A stretch of 64,000 nucleotides of DNA from JL08 sp039969355 (lineage in GTDB: Bacteria; Pseudomonadota; Alphaproteobacteria; Rhodobacterales; Rhodobacteraceae), in the NCBI GenBank assembly GCA_039969355.1, contig JBDVOA010000029.1:186001-250000 (forward strand), in the 5' to 3' direction. Every line of letters begins with the position of its first letter. Within the stretch, counting starts at the first letter, position 1. The notes beneath the pieces were generated by a model. That model worked only from the letters and a program-made list of their open reading frames with translations. It was not told the origin of the DNA and searched no databases. Position numbers and translations under genes: made by a program. Below, in pieces: positions 25,273 to 34,769 of this stretch.

Positions 25273-25902
25273 TCAGGCGGGTTCTGTTGATGCGGTCAGT
25301 CGCTTGACCATCAGGCGGAACGGAATAAGAGCGACCAAACTCAAAGACAGTTTGACCATCCAGTCCGCAAGCGCCAGCGACACCCAAAGAGGGGCGAGTG
25401 GTCCGGCACCCAGAACAGGAAGAACCTCGTTTGCCCAGCCGACGTCGTTTGCTGGTTCAAGGAATGCCAACTGTGCCGAAAAGGCGATGGTAAAGAATAA
25501 CACCGTGTCAACGGAGGAGCCGACAAGAGTCGAAACCAGTGGGGCCTTCCACCAGGCACCCTGCCGAAGTTTGGAAAAGATAGAAACGTCAAGAAGTTGC
25601 GCGGTCAGAAAGGCGATCCCTGATCCCATTGCCACCCTGAGAGTGACCAACGGCCCGAAGTCCCCCGTGATCTGCGTACCGACGAGCGAGCAAAGAATAC
25701 CTACGACAAAGCCACTGAAGACAACAGCTCGCGCGGGACCTGCTCCGTATACCCGGTTCATGATGTCCGTCACCAAAAAAGCCAGCGGATAGGTAAACGC
25801 CCCCCAGGTCAGCCATTGGCCAAACAGGTGCTGTACGAGAATGTTAGAGGCTACGACGACTGCTGCCATAGCCAGCACGCCGGGAAGGTGTTCGCGATTC
25901 AT
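25273..25902 (-). CDS. VUT/YhhQ family queuosine precursor transporter
   Basis: Inner-membrane protein of 209 residues with about six helices, of the vitamin-uptake-like (VUT, YhhQ) family known to import 7-deazaguanine precursors of queuosine in E. coli. Features are an early helix (GVLAMAAVVVASNILVQHLF), the WLTWGAFTYPLAFLVTDIMNRVYG motif, and later GSSVDTVLFFTIAF. The frame runs 150 bases further upstream, but ATG 25902 gives the usual MNREHLPG start; the upstream part is probably not translated. A 91-base gap separates it from the phytase-like gene. Confidence 0.87.
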   Translation of the reverse strand: MNREHLPGVLAMAAVVVASNILVQHLFGQWLTWGAFTYPLAFLVTDIMNRVYGAGPARAVVFSGFVVGILCSLVGTQITGDFGPLVTLRVAMGSGIAFLTAQLLDVSIFSKLRQGAWWKAPLVSTLVGSSVDTVLFFTIAFSAQLAFLEPANDVGWANEVLPVLGAGPLAPLWVSLALADWMVKLSLSLVALIPFRLMVKRLTASTEPA

Positions 25903-25993
25903 AATATGTGCCCGTTTTGTCAAGGTTGCGGCGACTTGGCCTGCGCCGATCGCAGACGGGCGGTCTTTAGACGCCTTGCACGCGGATAACAAG

Positions 25994-26896
25994 TCAGTTG
26001 CGTATGATATATTCCACGATTTCGCTGCGCAGCGGAGCAAGGAAATTGTCATCAGATACCATTGTCAGGCGGATATGGTGGTCCTCATCGACCCAGACTG
26101 CCAAACCTTCAAGGTTGCCATGACGCCCCAGCGGTGTTTCCAGTACTGTTTCGATCTGTTCAATACCGTTTTCCGTAACTTCCATCGCCCTGATACGGCT
26201 GCGAAACGCAAAGGGGTATAGATCCCGTTCCAGCAGATATAGCCGCCCGTCAGGGCCAAAATCACCGCCTACGGGCACAAAGTTTTCGCCCAGTGGCAGC
26301 GTAAAGGGCTGTTCCCATTTTTGGTTTGGCTTGCGACGATAAACCAGTGCTTCATATGCGCCTGACGCGACGCCTTCGGGAATTGTAAAAAGGGTGCCCG
26401 AGCGGTCTACGGCCACCATCTCGAGTCCGCCATTCTTAGGCAGTGCACGCCAAGCGCGTGTATAAGACGGCCATTTTGCATCACTTTCCAGCGTATCGTA
26501 TCGCAAGATGCGCTGGGCGTGCTCAAACGAAACGTTAAGGCGCCCTTCGGTGTCCAGCGCCAACCCTTCGGCATCTGTATGGGGAAAATCGCGAACAACG
26601 CCGTGGCGGTCTACCAACGGTTGGTCAGACAATTCAGCTAGACCTGTTAACTGCCCGTCAATTCGAAGAAGGCTGCCAGTGAGCAGATGTCCTCGATCTG
26701 TGACGGCATAAAACTGCTGCCCATCATCAGTGAGTTCAATACCCGAAAATCCGCCGAACCAACCGGCGTCACCTTGTAACGACACCTTGCTCAGGAATTC
26801 GGCGTGTTGGGTGTCTGACGGCGCGGCTGGCTTGAACCATAGCCATGGGATCGCAGCGACCGCGCAGATCAGCGGGATTGCAAAACGGCGGCGCAT
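25994..26896 (-). CDS. Esterase-like activity of phytase family protein
   Basis: Exported protein of 300 residues with a signal (RRRFAIPLICAVAAIPWLWF) and the PF13449-type beta-propeller pattern: FGGFSGIELTDDGQQFYAVTDRGHLL near residue 50, HTDAEGLALDTEGRLNVSFE near 105, and GRHGNLEGLAVW near the end. The enzymatic activity of these homologues is not established, and no phytase catalytic motif was looked up. It overlaps the mepA reading frame by 28 bases, so translation of the two is coupled. Confidence 0.8.
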   Translation of the reverse strand: MRRRFAIPLICAVAAIPWLWFKPAAPSDTQHAEFLSKVSLQGDAGWFGGFSGIELTDDGQQFYAVTDRGHLLTGSLLRIDGQLTGLAELSDQPLVDRHGVVRDFPHTDAEGLALDTEGRLNVSFEHAQRILRYDTLESDAKWPSYTRAWRALPKNGGLEMVAVDRSGTLFTIPEGVASGAYEALVYRRKPNQKWEQPFTLPLGENFVPVGGDFGPDGRLYLLERDLYPFAFRSRIRAMEVTENGIEQIETVLETPLGRHGNLEGLAVWVDEDHHIRLTMVSDDNFLAPLRSEIVEYIIRN

Positions 26897-27738
26897 TGCT
26901 GGGGTAGATCGGCTAGTACATATTCGCGTCTTGGTTTTGCTTTTGGCGGATTGGGATCGGGGGGCGGCGGATTAAGGATATTGTTCACCCATTGCTGTGC
27001 GTCCGCGCACCCATCCCCTTTGGGCGGCGGGGTCTGATTGGCACAGCCGCGCGCCCGTTTTGGGCAGGCCAGCCGGACGTGAAAATGATAATGATGCCCG
27101 TACCACGGGCGTATTTTTCGCAGCCACGATCGGTTGCCTTTGGCGTCTTTACACATCTGCACTTTTGCGCCGGGAAACACAAAAATTCGGGCAACCCGAG
27201 AATCTTTTGCCGCCGCTTTCAGAATCTGATGATGGGCACGGGTCCAGTTATCGTTTACAAAGGCACCTTTAGCGCGCCGCATTGAGATTGAGGAAATATT
27301 TTCGCGCTGATTGCGAGACAGATTCAACCGGTCTGCCGGCAGCATCCAGATATCGATATCCAATCCGATCTGATGGCTGCGGTGCCCGCTCAGCATCGGA
27401 CCGCCTCTGGGCTGGCTGATATCCCCGATATAGAGCCCTTTCCATCCCGGTTGCTTCGCAGCTGTCTTGCTAAGTTTTTCAATAAAATCGATGGCTTCCG
27501 GGTGCCCCCAATTTCGATTGCGCGACAGGCGCATAGCTTGCCAGGTCGGACCAGTTTCCGCAAGTTGCTTGGCGCCCGCGACGCAGCCTTTTGCATAACT
27601 GCCAAAAGGAGCAGGGGTGTGTTCAGAGCCATCCCGTTTGGCGCCAAATTGCTGCTTGGCGAGTTTTTGAGCGCTGACCGAAGTCGCCGCCACGCCAAAT
27701 GAGAGGATCAGACCGAGGATTGCTGCGAGGCGAACCAT
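26869..27738 (-). CDS. mepA: Penicillin-insensitive murein endopeptidase
   Basis: Periplasmic LAS-type zinc endopeptidase that cuts D-Ala-mDAP cross-links in peptidoglycan. The 289-residue product has a signal peptide (LAAILGLILSFGVAATSVSAQ). The metal-site motif SGHRSHQIGLDIDIWM lies near residue 120, and the second His cluster WYGHHYHFHVRLACP near 215. Conserved Cys residues of the family (C52, C248 region) are present. It overlaps the upstream MFS gene by 31 bases and the downstream gene by 28, an unusually compact chain. Confidence 0.95.
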   Translation of the reverse strand: MVRLAAILGLILSFGVAATSVSAQKLAKQQFGAKRDGSEHTPAPFGSYAKGCVAGAKQLAETGPTWQAMRLSRNRNWGHPEAIDFIEKLSKTAAKQPGWKGLYIGDISQPRGGPMLSGHRSHQIGLDIDIWMLPADRLNLSRNQRENISSISMRRAKGAFVNDNWTRAHHQILKAAAKDSRVARIFVFPGAKVQMCKDAKGNRSWLRKIRPWYGHHYHFHVRLACPKRARGCANQTPPPKGDGCADAQQWVNNILNPPPPDPNPPKAKPRREYVLADLPQQCAAVLQSR

Positions 27739-29105
27739 GTTTCTTTGTCTCCTTTGGGATGAACCCAGCGTAACAGGATTAGGCCAACGACGAAAAGCAC
27801 AATAACCGGCGAAACACCTAATCGCGCGCTTCCCGTTAGATAGGTCACGGCCCCGATCAAAGCGGGCGCAAGAAATGCCGTCGCCTTGCCGGAAAGAGCG
27901 AAAAGCCCGAATGCCTCAGTTGGCCGCTCCGGGTTCGCGTGGCGCACCATCATAGATCGGGACGCCGCATAAAGTGCTCCACCAGCCCCGCCAATCGCCG
28001 CACCGCATACATAAAAGATGACATCAGGCAGTGTGGAATTCGGTGCGAGTTGCACGCCGAATATCTGGTCGCGTGACATTCCCACAATGACGCTGCACAC
28101 CGCAATAAGGACCCAGATAGTTGTAATGATCACTGGTCGCGGGCCAAAAGCCCGATCAGCCCGACCGCCCACGAACGTAACAACCGCAGCCGTAATTGCG
28201 CCAACGATCCCAAACACACCGATCTGAATGATTGTCCAGTTCAACACCAATGTCGCATAAACGCCACCAAATCCGTAGAGCGCGTTGAGCGCGTCACGAT
28301 AAAACATCGACGAGGCAAGAAATGCCGCGAGACTATTGCGTTTCAGAACGTTTTTGAGGGTCTTTCCCAGATCCGAAAAGGCCCCCGAGACTGACGCCGA
28401 GGCGGCCCTGTGGCCCGGTGCTTCCTTCACCCACATGAAAAACGGTATCATGAAAATCAGATACCAGAGCGCCGTGAACGGGCCGACAAAACGCGTCCCT
28501 TCGCGGTTTTCTGGATCAAGACCAAACAGCGGTTTGAGGCCAATCAGCGTTTTGCCGCTCTCATTCTCGGCAAAAAATAACAGCATGATGAACAACGAGA
28601 CGACGCCGCCCCAATATCCCACCGCCGCACCAGAACCTGAAATGCGCCCAACCTCTTCGTCATTGCCAAGCGATGGCAGGATCGCGTTGACAAAAATCAA
28701 AGCGTATTCCGCGCCGACCATGGCAATACCAAAGCTGATCAGAGTGCCCCACAAAAACGACCCATCCGGCAGAAGATACCAGATACCGCACGTGCCAACG
28801 ACGTAGAGTAGTGAAAAGGCGATGATCCACGGCATCCGCCGCCCCGTGCTGTCAGCAAACGCACCAAGCACCGGCGCGGTGAACGCGATGGCCAGCCCCG
28901 TAATCGTCTGCCCTAAGGACCACAGGCTTTGTGCATTGGCATCGGCCCGCGCTTCGTCCAGTCCGGTGCCCAGGAAATAATTGGCGGCGACCGCGGCAAA
29001 ATAGGGCCCAAAGATGAAAGTCAGCAGCAGCGTGTAAAAGGGTTGCGTTGCCCAATCAAAGGCCATCCATCCCCACACACGTTTTTGCAGTGATACCTGT
29101 GCCAT
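27708..29105 (-). CDS. UMF1-type MFS transporter
   Basis: Inner-membrane transporter of 465 residues with about twelve helices. The opening MAQVSLQKRVWGWMAFDWATQPFYTLLLTFIFGPYFA is typical of the UMF1 (Atg22-like) branch, and the large central loop plus VRHANPERPTEAFGLFALSGKATAFLAPALIG complete the match. ATG 29105 is chosen; the frame extends upstream by 112 residues into the divergent yggT promoter region, which is not coding. Substrate unknown. It is the first gene of the MFS-mepA-esterase chain. Confidence 0.87.
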   Translation of the reverse strand: MAQVSLQKRVWGWMAFDWATQPFYTLLLTFIFGPYFAAVAANYFLGTGLDEARADANAQSLWSLGQTITGLAIAFTAPVLGAFADSTGRRMPWIIAFSLLYVVGTCGIWYLLPDGSFLWGTLISFGIAMVGAEYALIFVNAILPSLGNDEEVGRISGSGAAVGYWGGVVSLFIMLLFFAENESGKTLIGLKPLFGLDPENREGTRFVGPFTALWYLIFMIPFFMWVKEAPGHRAASASVSGAFSDLGKTLKNVLKRNSLAAFLASSMFYRDALNALYGFGGVYATLVLNWTIIQIGVFGIVGAITAAVVTFVGGRADRAFGPRPVIITTIWVLIAVCSVIVGMSRDQIFGVQLAPNSTLPDVIFYVCGAAIGGAGGALYAASRSMMVRHANPERPTEAFGLFALSGKATAFLAPALIGAVTYLTGSARLGVSPVIVLFVVGLILLRWVHPKGDKETWFASQQSSV

Positions 29106-29240
29106 GAACTGCGCCCTGCTTGATTGGCGCATTAAGATCAGGTGCAGATCGGGGACGCAAGCCAAGGTTTTGCGACCCTCTTGCTCTTTTTGGGACGGAC
29201 GATTAGGTGCAAATATACGGCAGTCAAAGGAGAGACACAA

Positions 29241-29528
29241 ATGTTGGCCATTTACGGACCGCTTCAGTTGATTCTGGGAGTCGTGTATTTTGTGATGATC
29301 GCACATATCATCATGAGTTGGCTGATCAACTTTCAGGTTCTCAACCTGCATCAACCAGTGGTCGGACAGATATGGCAAGCGCTGAACCAGTTGCTTGAAC
29401 CAATATACCGCCCGCTGCGCAACGTGCTGCCCAACACCCATCCACTTGATCTGGCGCCATTGGTCGCGTTGATTGTCGTGATCTCACTGCGCGCCTATAT
29501 CCTGCCGGTCATTTTTGGGTTTGCCTAA
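29241..29528 (+). CDS. YggT family membrane protein
   Basis: Small inner-membrane protein of 95 residues with two helix pairs (LILGVVYFVMIAHIIMSWLI and LAPLVALIVVISLRAYILPVIF). It carries the QIWQALNQLLEPIYRPLRNVLP motif of the YggT/CcmA-like family. ATG 29241 follows AAAGGAGAG. It is divergent from the UMF1 transporter (135-base gap) and 80 bases upstream of recQ. Proteins of this family have been linked to cell division and osmotic adaptation; the role here is unproven. Confidence 0.9.
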   Translation: MLAIYGPLQLILGVVYFVMIAHIIMSWLINFQVLNLHQPVVGQIWQALNQLLEPIYRPLRNVLPNTHPLDLAPLVALIVVISLRAYILPVIFGFA

Positions 29529-29608
29529 GGCGCCTGTGCCCTTGTCCACCGAATCTTAGTGTGTGATTGTTCTGCTCAAGAGCAGTAGACAAAAAAACAG
29601 GGTTCGAA

Positions 29609-31654
29609 ATGACAGGCGCTGCCACGCTGTTGCAGGAAATTTTCGGCTTTGATGCCTTTCGACTTGGCCAGCAAGACATTGTCGACGCTGTGACCGCTGG
29701 CGAAAACGTGCTTGCGATCATGCCCACGGGCGGCGGTAAATCCCTGTGTTTCCAGTTGCCAGCGCTGATGCGCGAAGGTGTCACTGTTGTGATCTCGCCA
29801 CTGATCGCGCTAATGCGCGACCAGGTGCGCGCCCTGCAAGAAGCCGGGGTTTGCGCAGGTGCACTGACATCCGGCAATACCGAAGAGGAAACCGAGGCTG
29901 TCTGGGACTCACTTGAAGCAGGCAGGCTCAAATTGCTTTATATGGCGCCGGAGCGTCTGGCGGCAGGATCAGCAATGGGCATGTTGCGCAGGATCAATGT
30001 TTCCATGATTGCAGTGGACGAGGCCCATTGCGTCAGTCAATGGGGGCACGACTTTCGCCCGGATTATTTGCGCATAGGTGAACTAAAGCGGACACTGAAT
30101 GTGCCATTGGCGGCTTTCACAGCCACGGCAGATGCCGAAACCCGGCAGGAAATCACAGAAAAACTGTTTGATGGCATACCACCAAGGGCTTTCCTGCAAG
30201 GATTTGACCGACCCAACATTCATCTGGCTTTTGCCTCCAAAGGCAAACCGCGCCGACAGATCCTAGAGTTCGCAAACGGGCGAAAGGGGCAATCCGGTAT
30301 CGTGTATTGCGGCACCCGCGCCAAAACCGAGGGACTGGCGCGCGCGCTTCGCGAGGCAGGGCATCTGGCCTGCCACTATCACGGCGGGATGGACGCCGAT
30401 GATCGCCGCATTACCGAACGCCGCTTTCAGCAGGAAGACGGATTGATCGTGGTGGCGACAGTTGCCTTTGGCATGGGGATAGACAAACCGGACATTCGCT
30501 GGGTTGCACATGCCGACCTGCCCAAATCCATCGAAAGCTACTATCAGGAAATCGGTCGTGCGGGCAGAGACGGCGCGCCTGCTGAAACGCTGACTCTGTT
30601 CGGCCCCGAGGACATCCGCCTGCGCCGCACTCAAATTGACGAAGGACTGGCCCCGCCGGAAAGGCGCGCTGCGGACCATGCACGCTTGAACGCGCTCTTG
30701 GGACTGGCCGAAGCGCTTGAGTGCCGTCGCAAGACCCTTCTTGGGTATTTTGGCGAAAGCGATGTGCCCTGCGGGCGCTGTGATCTCTGTGATACGCCAG
30801 CTGAGGTGTTTGACGGCACAACCGCAGTGCGCAAGGCGTTATCTGCCATTTTACGAACTGAGGAATGGTTTGGGGCCGGGCATCTGATTGACATTCTGAC
30901 CGGCAATGAGACTGACAAGATCAAGCTGCGCAAGCATGATCAACTGCCGACATTCGGTGTCGGAACGGAATATGACAAACGGGGATGGCAAGTTGTTTTC
31001 CGTCAGATGATGGGCCATGATCTTGTGCGGCCAGATCCTGAACGACACGGCGCATTGCGTATGACGGACAGGGCACTGCCAATCCTCAGAAATCAAGCAA
31101 CAATCAACCTGCGCCGCGATACGATCCGCAGGGCGGCAGCACAACGCAGGCCTGCTATCAAGATGCTGGTTTCCGAAGAAGACGCGCCGCTCCTATCAGC
31201 GCTTAAGGCGCGCCGCCGAGCCTTTGCCGAAGCCGCCAAAGCACCGGCTTACATCATATTCACCGACCGGACCCTGATCGAAATGGCGGAAAAGCGACCC
31301 ACAACATTGGATGCCATGGCAGGGATTGGCGGGGTTGGTGCGAAGAAACTTGAACGCTATGGCGATGCCTTTCTTGAAGTCATCAACGGTACAGTTGAAG
31401 AAATGCACCCGACGCGCAGAAAGCTGGCAGGGCGACCAGCGGGGGAAGTCTTTGACCGACTGCTAGAAGCGCAAGCCGATCTGGCGAGGGGCAGCGACGG
31501 AATAGACAAACCGCTCAGTTGCTCAACATCGCTCCTGGCCAAGGTAGTGGCGAACCGTCCCCAGGACGCTCAAGCCATGGCGCGGCTTTTGGGGGAACGT
31601 CGGGCTGAACGATTTGGCGGGGCTTTTCTGGACGTATTGCGTGCGGCGGGCTAG
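29609..31654 (+). CDS. recQ: ATP-dependent DNA helicase RecQ
   Basis: 3'-5' DNA helicase used in recombination and replication-fork repair. The 681-residue protein has Walker A MPTGGGKSL with Lys 44, the DEAH box in VDEAHCVSQWGHDFRPDY, the QEIGRAGRDG motif VI, the zinc-binding Cys cluster (CRRKTLLGYFG...CGRCDLC) and a C-terminal HRDC domain (near residue 535-610). ATG 29609 is used because it starts the canonical helicase domain; a TTG 42 bases upstream also lies in frame. It is 30 bases upstream of yaaA. Confidence 0.95.
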   Translation: MTGAATLLQEIFGFDAFRLGQQDIVDAVTAGENVLAIMPTGGGKSLCFQLPALMREGVTVVISPLIALMRDQVRALQEAGVCAGALTSGNTEEETEAVWDSLEAGRLKLLYMAPERLAAGSAMGMLRRINVSMIAVDEAHCVSQWGHDFRPDYLRIGELKRTLNVPLAAFTATADAETRQEITEKLFDGIPPRAFLQGFDRPNIHLAFASKGKPRRQILEFANGRKGQSGIVYCGTRAKTEGLARALREAGHLACHYHGGMDADDRRITERRFQQEDGLIVVATVAFGMGIDKPDIRWVAHADLPKSIESYYQEIGRAGRDGAPAETLTLFGPEDIRLRRTQIDEGLAPPERRAADHARLNALLGLAEALECRRKTLLGYFGESDVPCGRCDLCDTPAEVFDGTTAVRKALSAILRTEEWFGAGHLIDILTGNETDKIKLRKHDQLPTFGVGTEYDKRGWQVVFRQMMGHDLVRPDPERHGALRMTDRALPILRNQATINLRRDTIRRAAAQRRPAIKMLVSEEDAPLLSALKARRRAFAEAAKAPAYIIFTDRTLIEMAEKRPTTLDAMAGIGGVGAKKLERYGDAFLEVINGTVEEMHPTRRKLAGRPAGEVFDRLLEAQADLARGSDGIDKPLSCSTSLLAKVVANRPQDAQAMARLLGERRAERFGGAFLDVLRAAG

Positions 31655-31684
31655 ATCAGCAACAAGCAAAGAAGAGGAAGTGTC

Positions 31685-32458
31685 ATGTTGGTGGTGATTT
31701 CGCCCGCAAAGCGACTGGATTGGTCCGAAGTTTCGGTCGAAACGTCACTGCCTGATTTTCAGGAGGACGCCAACAGATTGGTGCGCACGGCCCGTAATCT
31801 GGGTCTTGGCGAGCTGAGAAAACTGATGGATCTTAGTCCTGATCTAGCACGACTGAATCGGGATCGGTTTCGCAATTTTGCCAATGATCCGGTGACGCAA
31901 GACACCCGGCCGGCCGCGTTGGCCTTTGCCGGGGATACCTATCAGGGGCTTGAAGCAGGCAGTCTGGAAGAAGATGAAATGGCTTACGCCCAGCAGCATC
32001 TGCGTATCCTGTCCGGTCTTTATGGCGTTCTGCGGCCTCTGGATGCGATCCAGCCTTATCGGCTCGAAATGGGCAGTCGGTTAAAGACCCGGCGGGGCAA
32101 AAACCTTTATCAATACTGGCGTGACGGGCTTGCCAAGGCACTTAATGCACAGGCTAACGAAACCGGAACCGACGTACTGATCAATTGCGCCAGTCAGGAA
32201 TATTTTGGCGCTGTCGATCTTAAGGCACTGAAATTGCGGGTCGTGACCCCGACGTTTATGGAAGTTAAATCTGGCACACCAAAAATTGTCAGCTTTTTTG
32301 CCAAGAAAGCACGCGGCGCAATGGCCCGGTACATTGTGCAAAACCGGCTTATAAGTGCCGAGGCGCTTCAGGATTTTGACAGCGGTGGCTATTCATTCAT
32401 ACCCGAGCTTAGCGCGCCAGATAATCCAGTATTCTTGAGGTCTTATTCAGCGGCCTGA
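31685..32458 (+). CDS. yaaA: Peroxide stress protein YaaA (DUF328)
   Basis: Cytoplasmic protein of 257 residues that lowers free iron and limits oxidative DNA damage in E. coli. It shows the family opening (MLVVISPAKRLDW), the FAGDTYQGLEA block near residue 80, RILSGLYGVLRPLDAIQPYRLEMG near 103, and INCASQEYF near 160. The stop is inside the convergent histidine-kinase gene (16-base overlap). Confidence 0.95.
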   Translation: MLVVISPAKRLDWSEVSVETSLPDFQEDANRLVRTARNLGLGELRKLMDLSPDLARLNRDRFRNFANDPVTQDTRPAALAFAGDTYQGLEAGSLEEDEMAYAQQHLRILSGLYGVLRPLDAIQPYRLEMGSRLKTRRGKNLYQYWRDGLAKALNAQANETGTDVLINCASQEYFGAVDLKALKLRVVTPTFMEVKSGTPKIVSFFAKKARGAMARYIVQNRLISAEALQDFDSGGYSFIPELSAPDNPVFLRSYSAA

Positions 32459-34659
32459 TGCGCCTCTCGCACCGGCGGAATCGCGTTTGACGGGCAGAGC
32501 TCGGCTATTTTTCCGTAAATGGCAGCCTTGCGTAGCGGCTTGGTCAGGTAATGATCCAGACCGGCCGCCAGAATGCCCTGCTCGTCGCCGTCCATCGCGT
32601 GCGCGGTGAGCGCGACAATTGGTATGTGCCCACCACTCTCGGCTTCAAGTTTTCGAATTTCCCGGGTGGCCTCTTTTCCGTCCATCTTCGGCATCGAGAT
32701 ATCCATGAAAATCATGTCAGGTGCAAAGGACTGAAAAGCTTCTACAGCTTCGATGCCATTGCCGGCGAATTTGAGATCGATGTCTAATTGTTTGACCATC
32801 TTGCGAAACACCAACTGGTTGGTTTTGTTATCTTCAGCGGCAAGCACCCGCATCTTGCGAGATTCAGGCTGCTCTGGTTGTGCATTACCTTTGACAGGAA
32901 CAGGGGCGGTGGACGCAGGTTCTGGTAAAGGTTTCCGCTTTTTCAGGCCCTCTAAACGCTCTAACAGGTCGCGTCGCGCAACAGGTGTTTGCAAGATGGC
33001 ATGGAGGTGGGTGTGCTCGGGATCCATCTCGGCAAAGCCGGGGTTCGAACTGAGTAATATGATGGGAACCTGTGCCCCTTTGGTGCGCAATGCGGATGTC
33101 AGCTCCAGGCCATCCATCTCGGGCATGTTGTGATCCGTCAAAACTAGATCAACGCTTGCATCAAATGCGGCAAGTGCGGCAGCGCCGCTTTCGCAACTTG
33201 TGGTTTGAATTCCCAACTGCTCCATTTGTTTTTGCAGAATTTCGCGGTTGGCAGCCAGATCATCCACAATCATAATGTGCTTCAACCTGTCTGACAGGTC
33301 GGGAGGTTGAGGCAAGACTTCGCCTGAAATGGGCATACTAAGATTGAACCCAAAGCACGAGCCAACACCCAACTCGCTTTCCACCCAGACCTTGCCGCCC
33401 ATCATCACGACCAGACGTTGCGAGATGGCAAGACCAAGCCCGGTACCCTCAAACTGGCGGTTTCGTTCGTCTTCGACCTGATTGAATTCGCCAAAGACAT
33501 GCGCAACTTTGTCTTCTGGGATACCTATCCCGGTATCCTGAATGGCGACGTGAATCTGGCTGTTTTCCCCGGCAGGTGCCGGGATGCCCGTAATGCGGAC
33601 AACGACATGACCTTCAGTCGTGAATTTGACGGCATTGCCCATCAGATTAGTCATGACTTGACGCACCCGGCCCGGGTCGCCGAAAAACTCCGTCGGCAAG
33701 AACAGATCGTAGTCCACCAGCAGATCGATGCCCTTTTCGCGTGCCGACGGTTGCAACAGCATCATGACCTCGTGAACACATCTTTCCAGATCAAAGGGTT
33801 CCGGGTGCAATACAAGCTTTTCGGCCTCGATTTTTGAGTAGTCCAGAACGTCATTGATGATCACCAACAACGCCTCACCAGAATTCTTGATCGTATTCAC
33901 ATAAAGCTGCTGCTCTTCGGTCAGGCCAGTGTCACTTAGAATTTCGGCCATGCCCACAACGCCATTCATCGGTGTCCTGATCTCATGACTCATATTGGCA
34001 AGGAACGCTGATTTGGCCCTGTTGGCGGCTTCTGCGTTGGCATGGGCCTCTTTCAACTCCCGCTCATATTGAACGGAGGCGGTGATATTGAGACCAAGTG
34101 AAACGATGTCGCCCCCATGGCCGCGCCGGTCGACCAATTTGACGAATTGTTCATTCCACAGTTCTACAACGATTGGTTCCGGTGCTGTACTTTGCCAACG
34201 TTCCGTCATCATTGTGCGCCAAACCTCTGCCGTCATATCGCCAGTGTTCACAATCCCTTCTTCCGTCAGAAATTGCAGGATGCGTATATAACTGATGCCC
34301 GGTTCAACTTCTTCCAGGCCATCAAAAATGGACAAATAGGCCGCATTGGCCGCCACCATCTCGCTGTCCGCGTCAAAGACGGCGAATCCATCTTCTATCG
34401 TTTCAACAGAATGCCAAAGGCGCCGCTCAGCGATTTCAACCTTTTTGTGGGCGACGGTCAGGTCAGATTTCACCCGCACATTCTCGTCGCGCACGTTGGC
34501 GACTTCTGCCCGCGTCTCAACGATTTCGTCTGAGAGGGCGCGGGCGTGACTGCCTAGTTTCCGGTTAGCGGCAAAAAGCTCGGCCTGTTTAAGCTCAAGC
34601 AGGCGTTCCGCAGCCAATCGGGCGCGCCGTTCCTCTGCCAGTTTGTTGGCAAGGCTCAT
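32443..34659 (-). CDS. Soluble hybrid histidine kinase with two receiver domains
   Basis: Two-component phosphorelay sensor of 738 residues without membrane segments. Order: N-terminal coiled coil (residues 1-80), a PAS domain (about 82-200, ERRLWHSVETIEDGFAVFD), HisKA with phospho-acceptor His 225 in FLANMSHEIRTPMNG, an ATPase domain with QDTGIGIP near 374 and GTGLGLAI near 405, receiver 1 with Asp 509 in VLTDHNMPEMDG, and receiver 2 with Asp 653 in FMDISMPKMDG. No Hpt domain or output regulator is adjacent, so its partner lies elsewhere. The signal could be cytoplasmic. It ends within yaaA. Confidence 0.93.
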   Translation of the reverse strand: MSLANKLAEERRARLAAERLLELKQAELFAANRKLGSHARALSDEIVETRAEVANVRDENVRVKSDLTVAHKKVEIAERRLWHSVETIEDGFAVFDADSEMVAANAAYLSIFDGLEEVEPGISYIRILQFLTEEGIVNTGDMTAEVWRTMMTERWQSTAPEPIVVELWNEQFVKLVDRRGHGGDIVSLGLNITASVQYERELKEAHANAEAANRAKSAFLANMSHEIRTPMNGVVGMAEILSDTGLTEEQQLYVNTIKNSGEALLVIINDVLDYSKIEAEKLVLHPEPFDLERCVHEVMMLLQPSAREKGIDLLVDYDLFLPTEFFGDPGRVRQVMTNLMGNAVKFTTEGHVVVRITGIPAPAGENSQIHVAIQDTGIGIPEDKVAHVFGEFNQVEDERNRQFEGTGLGLAISQRLVVMMGGKVWVESELGVGSCFGFNLSMPISGEVLPQPPDLSDRLKHIMIVDDLAANREILQKQMEQLGIQTTSCESGAAALAAFDASVDLVLTDHNMPEMDGLELTSALRTKGAQVPIILLSSNPGFAEMDPEHTHLHAILQTPVARRDLLERLEGLKKRKPLPEPASTAPVPVKGNAQPEQPESRKMRVLAAEDNKTNQLVFRKMVKQLDIDLKFAGNGIEAVEAFQSFAPDMIFMDISMPKMDGKEATREIRKLEAESGGHIPIVALTAHAMDGDEQGILAAGLDHYLTKPLRKAAIYGKIAELCPSNAIPPVREAHQAAE

Positions 34660-34769
34660 GCCTGTTCTCCGGAATATCTACCCCAAATACCGGGCGATTT
34701 TGACGGACCATGGTGAAGATTGGCTTAAAACTGACGAATGTGCTGCATATAACGAGCCGGTAGGTGTGC

